64,000 bases of DNA from Halomonas salinarum (GTDB taxonomy: Bacteria > Pseudomonadota > Gammaproteobacteria > Pseudomonadales > Halomonadaceae). Positions 63,669 through 64,000 of the stretch are shown piece by piece. Both the position numbers and the translations under genes were made by a program. The notes under the pieces are model-generated. The model was not told the origin of the DNA. It saw only the letters and a list, made by a program, of their open reading frames with translations, and searched no databases. How positions within the stretch are numbered: the stretch's first letter is position 1; every line of letters starts with the position of its first letter. The stretch is taken from the NCBI RefSeq assembly GCF_012062845.1, contig NZ_WWNB01000003.1, forward strand, positions 177,619-241,618, given 5' to 3'.

Positions 63669-64000
63669 CTACACTGCGAGAATGTCAGCAAGGTACGTCT
63701 CATCCAGCGCCGCTTTCTTCTGTTTACGACGAATTCCGCCTTTGAAACGCGTCTCTCCTTTGAGGTAATTCAGCGCAATATGCCGGACCCTGGCGAGGTT
63801 TTCCGCCGCCTGTCCGCGGTGGATTTTGCAGGCATCTTCACGGAGAGCGACATCCAGAGACCAGTGGAGTTTATGGTGAGTAGACCGCAGGAACCTCCCC
63901 TGCAGCCTCTCGCAGAACGGAACGTGAACCTCTCGATTCATTCCGCTCCCATCAAGCAAACGATCCACGCATACCCTGCCGCCAATGGGCAAATAAACGG
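63669..64000 (-). pseudogene. Remnant of an ISAs1-family transposase (C-terminal end)
   Basis: The reading HHKLHWSLDVALREDACKIH, then GQAAENLARVRHIALNYLKG and GIRRKQKKAALDETYLADIL, matches the C-terminal end of ISAs1-type DDE transposases. Upstream of HHKLHW the frame (VCVDRLLDGSGMNREVHVPF) no longer matches, which points to a frameshift or rearrangement. It continues towards the right edge. It marks old insertion activity at the edge of the polysaccharide locus. Confidence 0.72.

Overview
The window looks like chromosomal DNA from a halophilic or marine gammaproteobacterium, most likely Halomonas or a relative. This rests on protein resemblance alone: an EhuB-type ectoine-binding protein, an aa3-type cytochrome c oxidase cluster in the Pseudomonas/Halomonas order (with DUF2909 and DUF2970 small proteins), and an LrgAB pair. 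The left half is mostly housekeeping and metabolic genes. The right half is a surface polysaccharide locus that carries an unusual lasso-peptide island.

Layout. 1-381: 5' end of thrS. 678-3450: OmpA-like lipoprotein, a DUF2489 protein and an orphan ectoine-type binding protein. 4048-12462: cytochrome c oxidase structural and heme A/copper assembly genes, nearly all on the minus strand. 12654-14220: a small helical protein and lrgAB. 14403-14479: tRNA-Pro(GGG), followed by a degenerate stretch with a nuclease-gene remnant. 15993-21569: LysR, acyl-CoA ligase, crotonase-fold protein, OsmC, a truncated lipoamide dehydrogenase and an Lrp regulator, with a MITE-like element inside. 22075-26940: a one-carbon module (GcvT/DmdA-like methyltransferase, MetV-like and MetF-like proteins, PurU, FolD) able in principle to carry a methyl group on tetrahydrofolate through to formate. 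27254-33544: two O-antigen-ligase paralogues around satD-DUF3307, a D-Ala-D-Ala dipeptidase and a deaminase. 34012-39721 and 56122-63427: polysaccharide genes (UDP-sugar dehydrogenase, 4,6-dehydratase, Wza, glycosyltransferases, initiating sugar transferase, putative polymerase).

The most interesting region is 40056-55347, between the two polysaccharide blocks. It encodes two lasso-peptide precursors, two asparagine-synthetase-like cyclases, a single B2 leader protease, a stand-alone PqqD-like recognition protein (RRE), a second RRE fused to a phosphoribosyltransferase domain, two HPr-kinase-like proteins, a nucleotidyltransferase and an ABC exporter. A CobS-like AAA+ ATPase and a CobT-like VWA protein sit upstream of the second cyclase with overlapping reading frames, in a cluster with no CobN. 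The CobST pair and the phosphoribosyltransferase-RRE fusion are parts I do not know from described lasso pathways. They are the best candidates for a new system.

The right edge (63669-64000) is a decayed ISAs1-type transposase. No rRNA, CRISPR array or intact insertion sequence was seen. All functions are inferred by reading the sequence; no database search was run.
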